Below are positions 23,885-36,600 of a stretch of 64,000 nt of DNA, one piece after another. The notes under the pieces were generated by a model. That model saw nothing but the letters and a program-made list of their open reading frames with translations, searched no databases and was not told where the DNA came from. Position 1 is the first letter of the stretch; each line of letters opens with the position of its first letter. The translations under genes were made by a program, and so were the position numbers. Source of the stretch: Sanderia malayensis (Eukaryota > Cnidaria > Scyphozoa > Semaeostomeae > Pelagiidae); assembly GCA_013076295.1 (NCBI GenBank), contig RQOL01000618.1, positions 620,001 to 684,000 of the forward strand, given 5' to 3'.

Positions 23885-24652
23885 TTCCTTTATCGTTCGC
23901 CTCTGAGTCTAGGAAACAAAGTGATAAAACATTGCATGCAACTGTATTTTGTTATGACCATTCACCAAGCAACTGTATTCGTATACTGAGTACTAATGGT
24001 GTGACGTGAGGACAGTCGCTCAAGTTCATTAAAAAAAATTGTTCTCATTAATACATTATCCATTTGTCTTTGTACTACATTACGATTAAAAACCAATGAA
24101 AGCCCCAGCTGATTACCATCTTAAATATCATTGAGCAATTGTCGCAAGATCAAGTTAAATTGTTTGTTAAAAGTTGCTCCGTAAAATTTCGGTTGTGAAA
24201 CGTCTCTTCATTCAATTAGTGAAGAAATCATATTTTATAACAAGTCAGGGACTTCTGCATTAACTATTATCGACCATAAGGAGCAAAACTCAGACGAATT
24301 TCCTCATGTAGAAAAACATTATTGATGATCACATAAAAAACTTGCGACGAAAAGAGTTTGAATCACCAGCAGAGTATAAATAAATAAAAAATATAACCAT
24401 CACGACAAAGATACAAGGATGGTTTTGTAAATATTTTACCGTTTATTACACCAAAAATAACTGCTTCTGATAACGTGCTTTATTTTGAAATCATTCTTTA
24501 TCAATAAGAGGAAATAATTCCTCCATGCACAACAATTAAAAAATGTTGATGGATGATAATAGCTAGATGAGGAATAATATCAGTATCTACGACGAAAGAA
24601 ATTCATCTCTCCCTTACACAAGACATAAACATTGAAGTTGCAACTTAGTCCT
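23885..24652. other. Interval between the Kv start codon and the stop of the unrecognised gene
   Basis: Same-strand neighbours only 770 bp apart. On the minus strand it should hold the 3' UTR of the upstream gene (AATAAA near 24480) and the Kv promoter or 5' UTR. I see no open frame worth reporting. Confidence 0.5.
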
Positions 24653-27600
24653 TTATTTACGTCTATGTAGTTCGGTCAGCCTTCTGCGTTGCTCGTGGAT
24701 ACGAACACCAGGAGACGGAAAACACCTAAATTCGAGAGTGAGCACAGTGGCCCAGCTAAATGGGCATATTCGATGAATAATTGATGCCACTCGAATCACC
24801 TGCACACAATCACTTTGAATCGTATGCTAATTACGTTGCTTCAAAAACAAGCAGATTCAATCTAGCTACTTGCTGGTAAAGTGGAGAAACCCTGTCGTGT
24901 AAACCCACTTGTAAACTTTTCTTAAGTTACGTCCGCCTCTTAAGATTCTGTGGTAAGTTTCTTTATTCTAGTGAAACAAACCCCAAAGCTCGTATAAAAA
25001 GTGTTCTATACGCTACACCTTCAAGACGTTTCGTATCCCTTATCTACCATTGCATACACACTACTGGTAGTGCAATTGGCATATAGTTACTTGACAACGA
25101 TGGATGAAGTAAGCTGAATACTCAAGCTGTGGTATTAATCTCACTGCCACATACATACCTTTATCAATGTAGGACTTATAATATGTTCGTTGCTCACAAT
25201 ATAATGAAGTTAAATTCAATCCGTCGTAAACTATGCGAGCAAAGGCACGTCAAGGATATTATTATGATACGCACCGTTTGGTGTTGCAGTGCAATGCAGG
25301 TGCACATATTCACCGCTCACAGAACACAAAATGCAAATGGCCTAGTAATTTTATGGTGCTGGTCTATGAATCACAAGCCTGTACAATGTTATCTGTAACT
25401 GTTTGACTTACAGTGCGTAAGGATTATATGGCAATTATGCGAACCATTTATAATCGGTTGTTTTCTCATTACTTATATCTTTTACAATTAAAGAACCAAT
25501 TACAACTATTTAATCTTAATATGCAGGTCTAATTCAATCATAAAATCAACCAATTAATCAGACTGGATAATCCGTTATGCCTCTGTCAAGGTTACAGCTT
25601 TATTAAAGTGATAAAGGATTAAAATAATCTTCTTCAATTCTTATTTTTCATTTTTCAGTGCGTTCCTTTCCACATAGCATCTCATAACTACGTACATACT
25701 CTTATAAAAATGTAATTAGTTATTGTATGTTCAGTTCTCGCAAAATAACGAAGCTATAATTTCACTCGGTCACGATCTACGTCAGAAAAGTACTTGAAGT
25801 GCACTGTTTACGTGCAGTGGGCCTGGGACCATTTGGCGGACGGCATTGTCTACAAAGAAAAACTGTGTAAAATATTCCGGTGCTGTTGCATTTAGGCAAT
25901 GGGTGCCGCCTGCGTAATACTTCACAACCAGCTGTATCATATTCATAAAGCTCTCACGATAGAATAAATAAACCCATAGATAATAGTTGAAGGGAATCAG
26001 TAGCTAACAAAATTTAAATAATAATAAGAAGTCTAATTCTGTAGAGACTTTTTGTGCAAGACCTTATCTCATTTGTCATGCTTCTCCATACAACTTACTT
26101 CATTGCGAAAGTTGAATCATAATTTGATAATTGTGGAACCCACTAAAAAATGATTGCTTGTATACCATTAGCATCTTTCTGTATGTACCGTGCAGAAGAT
26201 CAGACTGACGTCTAACACAAATGTTCAAAAAGAATCTTGATACAACGCTCAAGCCATTTGGCAGAGTCATTAAAATGCTGCGGGCGCAATGTTTTGGGTA
26301 TACTGTAGATTCAGGGCCTGAATGTCGTTGTTTTTGTGGCCCGAGAAGATTTGAATGCACTGTCTAGTTCTTTTTTGAAATTGATCAGTGAATGGCGGAC
26401 AGTAGAGTGATGAATGACCCAGTCTTGCTATATTAAGTTCGCCGCTATAATCACGACACTAGCATCAAAACGACCATTTGTCTGTACTTAAGGCGTCGCT
26501 ACTAAGAATAGACTGGCCTACACAAAGCCTAAATCAAATTCGTGCTGTTGCTCATGGCTTTGTATGGTGCTGCAGTTTGAATAAAGAGACCTCTTGGAAT
26601 GGCAATGCTCTTTCTACAGCGGATTAATATTTGGAAAATATAAAAATTGATTAAATCTGGTCCGCTCTAATCATATAATATTGCCTTGCCTATACTTCAC
26701 AAGTCAACAAGAAGTTGCCCGGGGTTTAATCAAGGGCGAGCCCTATTAGTCCACACTCGATGTTCACAATTTGCAAGCCGGGCCGGGCATACATGGGTAC
26801 GAATCCGGGCAAGACTGTGCAGCATGGAAAGGTTTTATGCCTGACAAGACAAATGTTTCACAACTGATACAAGCATTTGCAAACAGAAAGGTCTGCCTTA
26901 GAGAACGTCATAGGCTTTTTCAGACTCGTCAAAAGCATCGCCTACGATGAGAGGAATGAAAGAAGCCAAATCCAGGACAGCTGTACACTACAAAATTTGA
27001 CAGAAATGAAAGAAATACAAGCAAGGCCCCGAGCCTAAGTTCGGCTGCTTTCCTCTCAATCAATTAGATTTTGTTTCGCCCAGAGGTATTCATCGTGAAA
27101 GGTTTCTACTTAGGATGCTTTTTTGAAGTGTTTGATATTTCTATCAACTTTTTGTAAAAAAACTTTGTTATTTTGCAAACGCCATTTTGCCACTGGAGAT
27201 TTTTGTATTTTGTCTTTTGTCACCAACGACGAAGATTAAAAAATCTCAAACCAGTTTGCTATCAAGGATTCTCGAGGGTCGTATAGGGGGGAGTCATGTT
27301 CCCCTGTTCCCTTATAGAAATTGCATATGTTCCCTCATTGTTCTACGAAGAAATTTCCATTTTTGTGTTCCCTGATCCCTGTTTGCTATCAATGTTCCCT
27401 TGTTTCCCGTGTAATTTTCTCATGTTCCCTTGTTCCCTTTTTAATTTTGGGCAAGTTCCCCTGTTCCCTGGAACCCCTATATGACCCTCATTCTCGTTAG
27501 CGACAACAACTTTTCTGTATTTGTTTTCCGCACACAGTTGGTTCCTGTCGCTGGCCAGGTGCGCTTGGGTGCGCTGGGCTTTACACTCGGCTTAAACGAA

Positions 27601-30600
27601 CTATAGTGATAGACAAATTCAGTTTACCTTGGAAAGAACATGGTGGAAAAACCGTGAAATGAATTTGAGAGAAGTATAATTCTCACTATTAATTACTTAC
27701 TCCTTTGACGCTGTCCAAGCCAAAAGAAGGTGAAACTATGAAGTTGTCATTTTTCAGCAGAGGAATATCCAATTCTAAATGATACTTTTCTTAAAAATTA
27801 TAACATTTCACCTGCTTGCTACTGTGCAGAACAAAATCTACCACATTATTTTCACAAGAACATCGTAAGAAGAAACAAGAATTGTCATGGCTGTATAACC
27901 TGCCTTACGACACTGCTGCATTCTAATTAGTGTTTGAGTGGTTTGCTGCAACCTTTCTTGCCACGGCGATGATCCAAAAAACTGATGTAGCCAGATTACA
28001 ATGATAAGAGATAGTGAAACCGCTTTCACCAAGACAAACAGTTGAATTGGTCAACTTAATTACAGATCCCACGCATTGGCATGTCTGAGCTCCTGTGACT
28101 AAGGGTCTAATAACAGGTTCTTTTCAATGAAATGTTTTCAAATTGTAGACCACACTCTTGACAAAGTAAGTGTTTGTAATTACTCCAGCATTCATAAAAC
28201 AGTCTAAGTCCACAATTCTCAAAGCAACGGACAAATCTATGCTCACTCGCTGTAGGGTTAATATTGTTAATATTGCATGTTGTAGTACTGCAGGCAATTT
28301 TCTCTGTAGCGAATAATAGCTATATAGCGGATTTCAATGACAGGACAGCAGCTAGTCTAACTGGCAGCGGTTAAGCAAGGGTATTAATCACCTTGGCTTG
28401 GGTAATGTATATGTGGTAAAATGATGGGGGTAAATTGTACCATTGGATATGTGTCACCTTGCCAGAGTAATGATGATATTCCATTGTCCTCGAGGGTAAT
28501 AATGGTATTCCATTATATACCAAACAGTTTCAAATAGACTAATAAATGATATTTTTTTACCTTAGGTGTACTTAAATTCGCGCTGTGCTATTTTTCGCGC
28601 ACCCCCGACTGCGCGAAAATAAGTACTGCACGATAATTGAGCTGCGCGAAAAAGACCACGCATGCGCATAACGGAAAGGCGAAATATAGCTATAAATTCA
28701 CCGAGAAAATATTTTACGCTAAGTTTTCTGAAAAATAGCAAACTTTTTCATTACTTTAAATGTCAATATCACTAAAATCTTAGTCGTTGAATTGAATTTG
28801 ATCCGGTTCGGTTTAGTAAGAGTTCACTTTCTCTTTCATAATGTCGAAAATCCGGTCTGGTGCCACAGATTTAAAAATCTTCAAGACAGCCGGTATTTCC
28901 AGACTACCCTGTGGTATTGGAGACCTTCTAAAGGCTATGCTTGTTACAAAAGCCTCCATTTTCCCTCCATAGTCGTAATAAAACTTTGAAAAGCGGCTTA
29001 TCTCCCTTAGCAAATGCCCGATTACGCGATGTCCGTCGATCGTCCTTCTTGTCTTACACGCTTTTTTTTTATAAGGAACCGTTTATAAGGAACCTACATG
29101 TAGAAGGTCAAAAAACTTAAGGAACTTTTGCTACTAAAGGCCAAATCACTAAGGAACTTTTTGATTTTGAATATATTTATATTTCCGAACAATTTACAAT
29201 TAGGAAGCCGGTTCCATTGATTTTCAGTACTTTTACATTATGTAAAGCTTCTTCATGTTTTTACCTGTTATCTTTTCACAAGTTTATAGCAAAACGTTGA
29301 ATTTAAATGCTTTTCTTGCGTCTGTACTAATTATGTCCACTAAATGCGAACTTAAAATTAAGGAACTATCAGTGCCTAATTTAAGGGACTTTCACAATAC
29401 CACTAATTATGCCTAAAAATGTGTTTAGGGCCCCTTTAGGGGGGGGGCCAAAAAATTTTAAAACTGAATGCCATAGATTGGCTAAAAATGCATTTCCGAC
29501 ACATAAAGTGATTAGAATATGATGTGAAAAAACACCTCATGGAGGAATGAAATTTACATTTACTTTTAAGGTTTTCTAATAAACATATCGCATAGAGAGT
29601 CACAACTAATCGGATCATAAAGCTGAAATCACATGTACATTTAATCAAAGCAAATAACATTAGTTACCAACAATAAACCTAAATGTCCAAGGGTCATTCG
29701 CGAGGCAAATTCGCACGAAAAACGAGGAACTTTTGGCCAAACGATCCAATCCTTAATGTTATTCCAGTGTTTTCATAAAATTACTGACTTTCTTAATGCT
29801 ATTCCAGTGTTTTCATAAAATTACTGACTTGCTCATCAGTAAATCATGGACTGCTATATTTGAGTCATTTCAAATATTGGCTAATTCAACTCCAGACATG
29901 TCAATCTGAAACAATTTTCCGGGAATCCTTTAGCTGTTTAAGTGGCAAAGCAAGGTTCAATGAAAAGATTCGAAAAACCTTGTTCCAATTTCAAGGAAAT
30001 CCTCCCACTAATTCTTGATTTCAAGACCACAATTTGGATTTTCAAAACCACTATTAGTGTACAAGACCACACTAAATTAGGCACTGGGAACTATTAAGGA
30101 ACTTTTAGAACTACAAAGTGGTCAAAAGAGGTCTCAAAATAAGGAATTTAAAGAGCTAGGTCCGAGCTAGGTTCCTTATAAAAAAAAGCGTGTAATGCGC
30201 AAAGCCATTGCATAAGGATCTCAGTGAATAGAAGTTGCAAGGCATTTCTCCGTAAAGAGTCGCAAAAATGTTTTGCAGAACAAGTCCAGGGGCAAATTCA
30301 AAATGGTTGTGAAGCAGAACAAGTAAAAGTAGACTTGAAAATCAGTATTTTGAAGCCGATACAGGCAAAGTGGTTGACATATTTTTATGACGGCATGCAA
30401 AAGAGACCAGATACAGATGTCAAAGGGATTATAGATTTCTTAGCAAAAGAACGCCAGTATGAAGACCCATTCTTATAAAAAGGTTACTTTTAGTCAAGAG
30501 AAACGTTCAGAAATATAGTTTCTTTTGAACTGAATTTTTGTATCATCTTGTCTATTTTCTCCGCGAATTTAAGACTGCGCGAAAATATGAAAGATTTGTG

Positions 30601-33600
30601 CGCGAATTTAAAATGCGCGAATTCAAGTACGCGCGAATTATAATACACCACGAAATTTAATACACCTAAGGTACCTATGTTTTTACTAAGCAGCTGCTGG
30701 CCCAAGCATCTGCGATGATTTTGTCGCCGGGATCGCGTTAGCAGGGTGCGATTTCAGCTATTTAATTCGCGTCGTTTTGTGTTTCAGCACAATGCAGGTG
30801 CAAATATTCACAGTTCAAATAACACGATATGTAAATGGCCTAGTAATTTTATGATGGTGGTCTGTACATGCAATTTGTAACTGTTTGACTTACAGTGCGT
30901 AAGGATTATATGGCAATTATGCGAACCATTTATAATCGGTTGTTTTCTCATTATCTATATCTTTTAGAATTAAAGAACCAATTACAACTATTTAATCTTA
31001 ATATGTAGGTCTAATTCGATCACAAAATCAACCAATTAATCAGACTAGATAATCCGTTATGCCTGTGCCTAGGCCACAGCCTTATAAAAGTTGGACATGT
31101 CTTTTCTCTACAGAACCAGGCCTAGTTTCTGAGATTCCGCAAATTTGGATCACTATTTATAAAATTATTATTCCAAAAGCTCATTAATTGTTCCCTGCTT
31201 TCAACTTTTCCTATTTGACCTGATATGACTATTATACAGAGGAATACGTGTCTTAACTTAATTTGTCATTGTTGTTCTGTTTTTTTGTCATGTTTTGTTA
31301 TGTTGTGTCGTCATGATGAGCTTGCTTTTGCATAGTTGTGTTATGTTGCTATGCATATAATAGCTCCGTATAATTGTTATGTTCCGCTCTTATATATTTT
31401 TAACTGCTTTCACGGAAGCGCAAACTTTCAGATAGAATACATCTTTTTTGTAGTACACGTTTTTTACAGCAACACAGAAGCGAACCATGATCCCTTTAAC
31501 AGCTCCACTGCTTTCCATCCACTTCACCGACACGCAGCAATAACAGGTGCATATTTCATAGAGCGGAAATTACATAACACAAGATCTGTATTCGCGCTGA
31601 AAGTAGTGTCTTTTTTTCCTGCCGTACAGATAACAGGAAACGACTCCAAGACCGATGGCGCTCAGTAAAAATAAAACTAGATGTCATCCTATACCAGCAG
31701 GACCAGGTTGATGCACGGAGCCAAAAACAGTGTGTGTTTGCGCCGCTCTGGTCAAACTAAGCTACGAATTAATTTACTAGAAGTAGGAAATTACGGTTAC
31801 AGAACAATTGTAAGCTAGAAATATAAGTAGAATTAAATAGAAATAAAGAGAAAAGATGAAGTAAGGAAAAAAGAGTGCCGAGGTGACAAAGAAGCTGAGT
31901 GAAAAGCTTGTGGATGATGTAGCAGTTTCTATGTAGCACTTTGAGGGTGACTTTGAGGACTACTAGCAGATGTTGCACTTTGAGGGGCACTGGTACCACC
32001 AAGGTAAAATAATAGATCTGTTGCACCTGGAAGATTTTTTAAATAATAATTGTTGCCAAGGCTCAATGTCCTTAATTTTAAGCCTGAAGTTGTTTTGAAG
32101 TTCTGATTATATGAGGAGGGAGAGCTTTGCCCCGATGAAGATGGCTAGCTGGCTGGTACAGCACATTGGAAAAGTTGGAACAAATTATTTGCAGTTGAGC
32201 TCCCTGCACAGTAAGATGTTTTGTTATCCATTCCATCATATTTGGCAGAAGAAAGGAAATTTTCTATGTTGAGAAAGATGGAATATGTAGCTTCAATGTG
32301 AAATCTCAATGTGCTTCTTATTACCATTAACTCCGTAAGCTATACCTTATCTAAAACATATAAGATACATGGAGTGATCGCCAAAAAATGATGAATGTAA
32401 AGTAAACAACAGGAACTTAACACATCTACGTAGCTACGTATAACGAAAATTAAAAGGATTTCAAACTAACTGGCATGGTTTTCTCATTGGCTGGACCAAG
32501 GGTATATGCAGTGTAGTAGTAGCACAAAAACTCGGGTGACTCGGGTGAACAAAAACAAAGACAAGGAAGTGCCTGTTATCCAAATCTTCTAATATTGAGG
32601 TACCAATTGGTAGTTGAAAGAATCGTTACACCCAGAGTCAGATGCTGTATGTTCTTTCACTGGCACATTCAGCGTATGAATGGCTCAATCCTGAACAAAG
32701 TCGAAGTCGCTGCCGAAAGCCTGGCAAAAGCCAGTTGCGGATGTTCTGATTGGTGGTCGATGGTTACCATAGCAGTACCAGTAGCAGTATATTTCCATGC
32801 AGCGGAAGTACAAAATTGGGAGATCTATCCTTGCGCTGCGACGGTGTAATTAGATGCATTAAACAAAGTTGCGAGAATGCAGCAACAGTATTTGCCTGAA
32901 ACCCAGCAATCAAAAACAGACAGCAACAAATCGGGATCAAGTTGTCACAAACAGGCTTTCATTCGCAATAACGAATTGCAGGGGCTCCAGAGATGGCCTG
33001 AGGATAAATGCTTCAAAATCACTATAAAATCGCTCCCAGTCCAAAAAAGCCTGCAAATTCTCCATTAAACAGTTGCAGATTGATCTCTCGTCATCGAATA
33101 AGTCGAAATAAGTTGCATTTCCCCAGAAACGTGGAAAGAAGCAGGCAATTTGATCAGACGTGTTGCATCGTTCAAGCCGTTGGCAATTGCATAGCGTACA
33201 CCGTCATCATGATCATCTCAAGAAATATATCTAAAAACTTTTGTTTCGTGATCATGACTTGTGGAATAATACTGTAATTTATTTACAAACTGTAACAACA
33301 CTGTAATTTACTTGTAAATTGCTGTAATTTATCAGTCAGAGTTTAAGTCAGAACACAACACATACTTTGCTTCGCTCTTTTTTCTAGTGCCGTTCTTCTT
33401 GCATCTAAAACAATCAACTTGGGAAATGGCGTTCATTGGGTAGTCTTTGAACATAATTGTTATCGATATCGAAGATGATATGATCAAGTAATCACAAATA
33501 TTTATTGTAGTGAAATTTTTTCATGCCATTTCTCTTTTATGGTAGCTCCATTCATTCTACAAATTTACTACTCTTGATTTATCAAGAGCGGTATGACATC

Positions 33601-36600
33601 ATCTACCACACCTCGCTATTCTTCTGAAACATCACTTCACCTCTATTTGGGACCCTTGGAGTTGGAGGAACAATTGGGTGCATTTTATAATACCAGCATG
33701 AAGCTTGGTACACTTACACTTGGTACACAACTTTGAAATTGAATCTTAATTTTATCTTTCAGCTTGTCAAACTGTGTAAGATTATCAAGTTTTATGCTGA
33801 TTTCACAACCTTCAATGGAGTTACTGGAACAGAGCAAAAATAGCCCTTGCGGAAGATTTTGAGAGTATCGACCCTAACTTTTCCAATCTATCAACTGTGT
33901 GGGTATACCAAACTTTAGTTTGTCTCATAAAATGTATGATTCTACTGAAATTTCCCTCTCACAGCCCTTTTTCTCTTTGTTATTATCTGCATCAATCAAG
34001 TATATTTTTAGCTTTTTAGCTTCAGAAATGAAAAGTGTATGTAAGCGTATGTTATTCTAAATCACCAAATCAGTCAGTTTGTAGTCGAAATCAGCGCAAG
34101 AATCGTTCCTGCCCCTCTCTGGCTGCGTGTACTCTGCACGTAAAACAAGAAACACGATAGCTGGAGCAGTTTATGAAGGTTGAAACACGCATATTGATGG
34201 GAATCGCAGGTCAAACACATGCCGCATACTGTTTCTTCACATCAATATTTCCGATAATTTTTTAACCATTCGCTGAATTATTTATGCGAATTTAAACTGC
34301 TCCTGCAAACCTGCAAGCTCTAGACCCATGAACTCTCTCAACTCAACAAGGTATACCTACATCTCAACCACATCTCTGGCTAACAACTGAGCGAGGCCAT
34401 TTAACTATTTACATTGCTGCGCGCGCAAATCAACATACTTCAACGCAAGCCTCCTCCGCATAGCTAAAAATACATGGTTAGCTACATTCAATGAAGTATT
34501 CGGAAGCTATACCGGTGAATATGGAGCACTTGGAATTATTTAAAGTATTGACAGAAAAGAAAATTTAGTTGATTAATAATTCACTTCATTAACAGAATTT
34601 TATAATTCATGCGACGGAGTTTTTTAATGCCACCTATACAGTGTAATCCCGCTATAACGAACTCTGTAGGGACCGAGAAAGTAGTTCGCAATAGCGGGAG
34701 TTCGTTATACAGAAGGGACATTTTTTTATGAAGAACCACTTCCCAGAATCAAAGGGACCGGAGTTTTAGTTCGTAATAGCGGGAAGTTCGTTATAAACGG
34801 GGTTCGTTATAGCGGGATTCCACTGTATTTTCATTGGTACTTATTAATGGACTTTGCAATAACTCTTGTCAATCAATCCCTCCTCTCCCTTCCCTACCTC
34901 TGAACACCACCCTCTCTCTCTGAACACCACCACCACAGCGTATTAAAACATTAAAGTCGACACGTGAATCTCCTACCTTTTTTCTCTGCCTTTGGAATCG
35001 GACATTTTGAGCATGCCTGCAATAAAGAGAATACTTGAGATTACACTTCATGTTAAGTTAAGATCTATCGAAATCTATTTATCACTCAGAAACATCAAAA
35101 ATTCTCTCCCTCGATTGCACACTGCTTGCTACAAACAAAAAATGGCGACCAGAAATCCAGGTTAAAGCCTTTTTGAATATTGATATGCAGGGGAAATTGC
35201 GACTTGCAGGCAAAACTAGTAATCACGCGCTTCCAGTAGCTATTATTCAAACGAAAATGAATGATGAAGATGAAAATACCAGGGTTGCAAACAAAGCATT
35301 TGATTTTTAAGTTAGATAAAGTGAGGGCTGTCAGATTCAATAGACCAAAAGGAGGTTGAACTGTGGGGTTGGTTGCTTTGGCCTGTTTCAGATGTTGTAG
35401 CAGCGGGGTGCCGTGTGGTTAATTTTGTGGAACGGCACTAGCACGCCCGGGTACGCCTGTTCAATTCAGACGTCATACCTAGCCGTGGCAGTTAAGATAT
35501 TTTGTTGCATTGTTGCATTGTTGCATTGTTGCATTGTTGCATTTATCTTCACAAAAGTCATTGTTTGAGAATGATGAAAATAAAAACAATGAAAGTTGCC
35601 ATGCCAGACTTGTGACGACATCATGATCAACTGTGACATTAGGTGTTCTACCATGATGTCACAGTTGGCTCGCCCCGGTCCTAAGAGCTTACAACGGATC
35701 GTTAAAAACTACTAGTCATATCGGCGCATTTGAATCTATAGTTTCAACCAATGAAAGAATAAACTGTAGGGGTATTTAAAAAGCACACACAAGCCTTGTA
35801 TAATCAGGACGGGGGAAATTGCCCTGCCCCCGCGTTTCCAATGCCCTTGTATTCACACACTCAGCTGGTCAAGAGTCTAGATTGTCCGATTACGGAATAA
35901 ACCAGAATGTTGCAAGGGAGTATTTTCAGCATTGCAAGCGGAAAAACGCTCACCATGCTGCAAAGACTCGATCAATGTTTGCAGATGCGAGCTTAAAAAA
36001 ACAATACCTGTCTTTTGAATCCAATTGATACAATGGAATTGTCTCTGACTGCATAATTAACTGAACGCTAGTCGCCTGCTAAGAAGCTGGTGTTAAAGTG
36101 GTATGTTCTTTGAGTGCTTTGGAGCATATATATTGGTATATATATATAAATATAAATAATATATATGTATGTATCTGTATGATTCAATGCCAAGAACTAT
36201 GCAACTTGCGTATTACGATCACTTTATGAGGAAGCCACGTTTTTGCAGCTAAAGAACCTGCGTGTATCTGACTGAATAAAATTTCTAACCGTGGCGAAGA
36301 AAATCAAATGTCTCATTATTTATTTATGTCATATGTTTTTGGCGAAAATTCTATTAGCATCTGTTGTTAAAAATTGTTGAGTTTTATCAGTTTATCGCGA
36401 TCCAATTCATCATAATCATTATGGCTATTGTCATCCCAGCCATTTCGTCAAAGTAAAAAGTTCCATGCCGCATTCTCGTGTGTTTAACATTTGCCTTGCA
36501 ACACTTATGATTAACTGCCAAACTATTGTACGCATAGAACGAGCCAGTGATGTCTGTCTTCCATGAATACTAATAACAATATGAACTGTTTCACTAAATA

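Larger units (their letters stand above)
28560..30671 (+). mobile_element. TA-flanked pogo/Tc1-like element carrying nested insertions
   Basis: Inverted ends CCTTAGGTGTA (28560-28570) and TACACCTAAGG (30661-30671), each next to TA. Both sub-terminal regions are rich in GCGCGAA motifs. The 2,112-bp span holds a CACGC-family MITE (29057-30192), which itself holds a hAT-like element (29370-30086). Without these the host element is about 970 bp. It keeps a transposase fragment at 30224-30478, so it was probably a degraded autonomous copy before the insertions. Confidence 0.85.

Noticed and set aside
26100..26360. 86-codon minus-strand frame considered as an exon of the unrecognised gene
   Set aside because: Acceptor and donor choices do not give a clear phase-consistent exon; the missing exon remains unplaced.
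27296..27484. 62-codon open frame repeated at 51674-51862
   Set aside because: It lies wholly inside the 216-bp MITE; its conservation reflects recent transposition.
31336..31668. 110-codon plus-strand frame followed by AATAAA
   Set aside because: No domain, AT-rich hydrophobic start, and no independent evidence of transcription.
35495..35545. Regularly spaced repeats considered as a possible array
   Set aside because: A simple 8-bp microsatellite with no spacers; not CRISPR.
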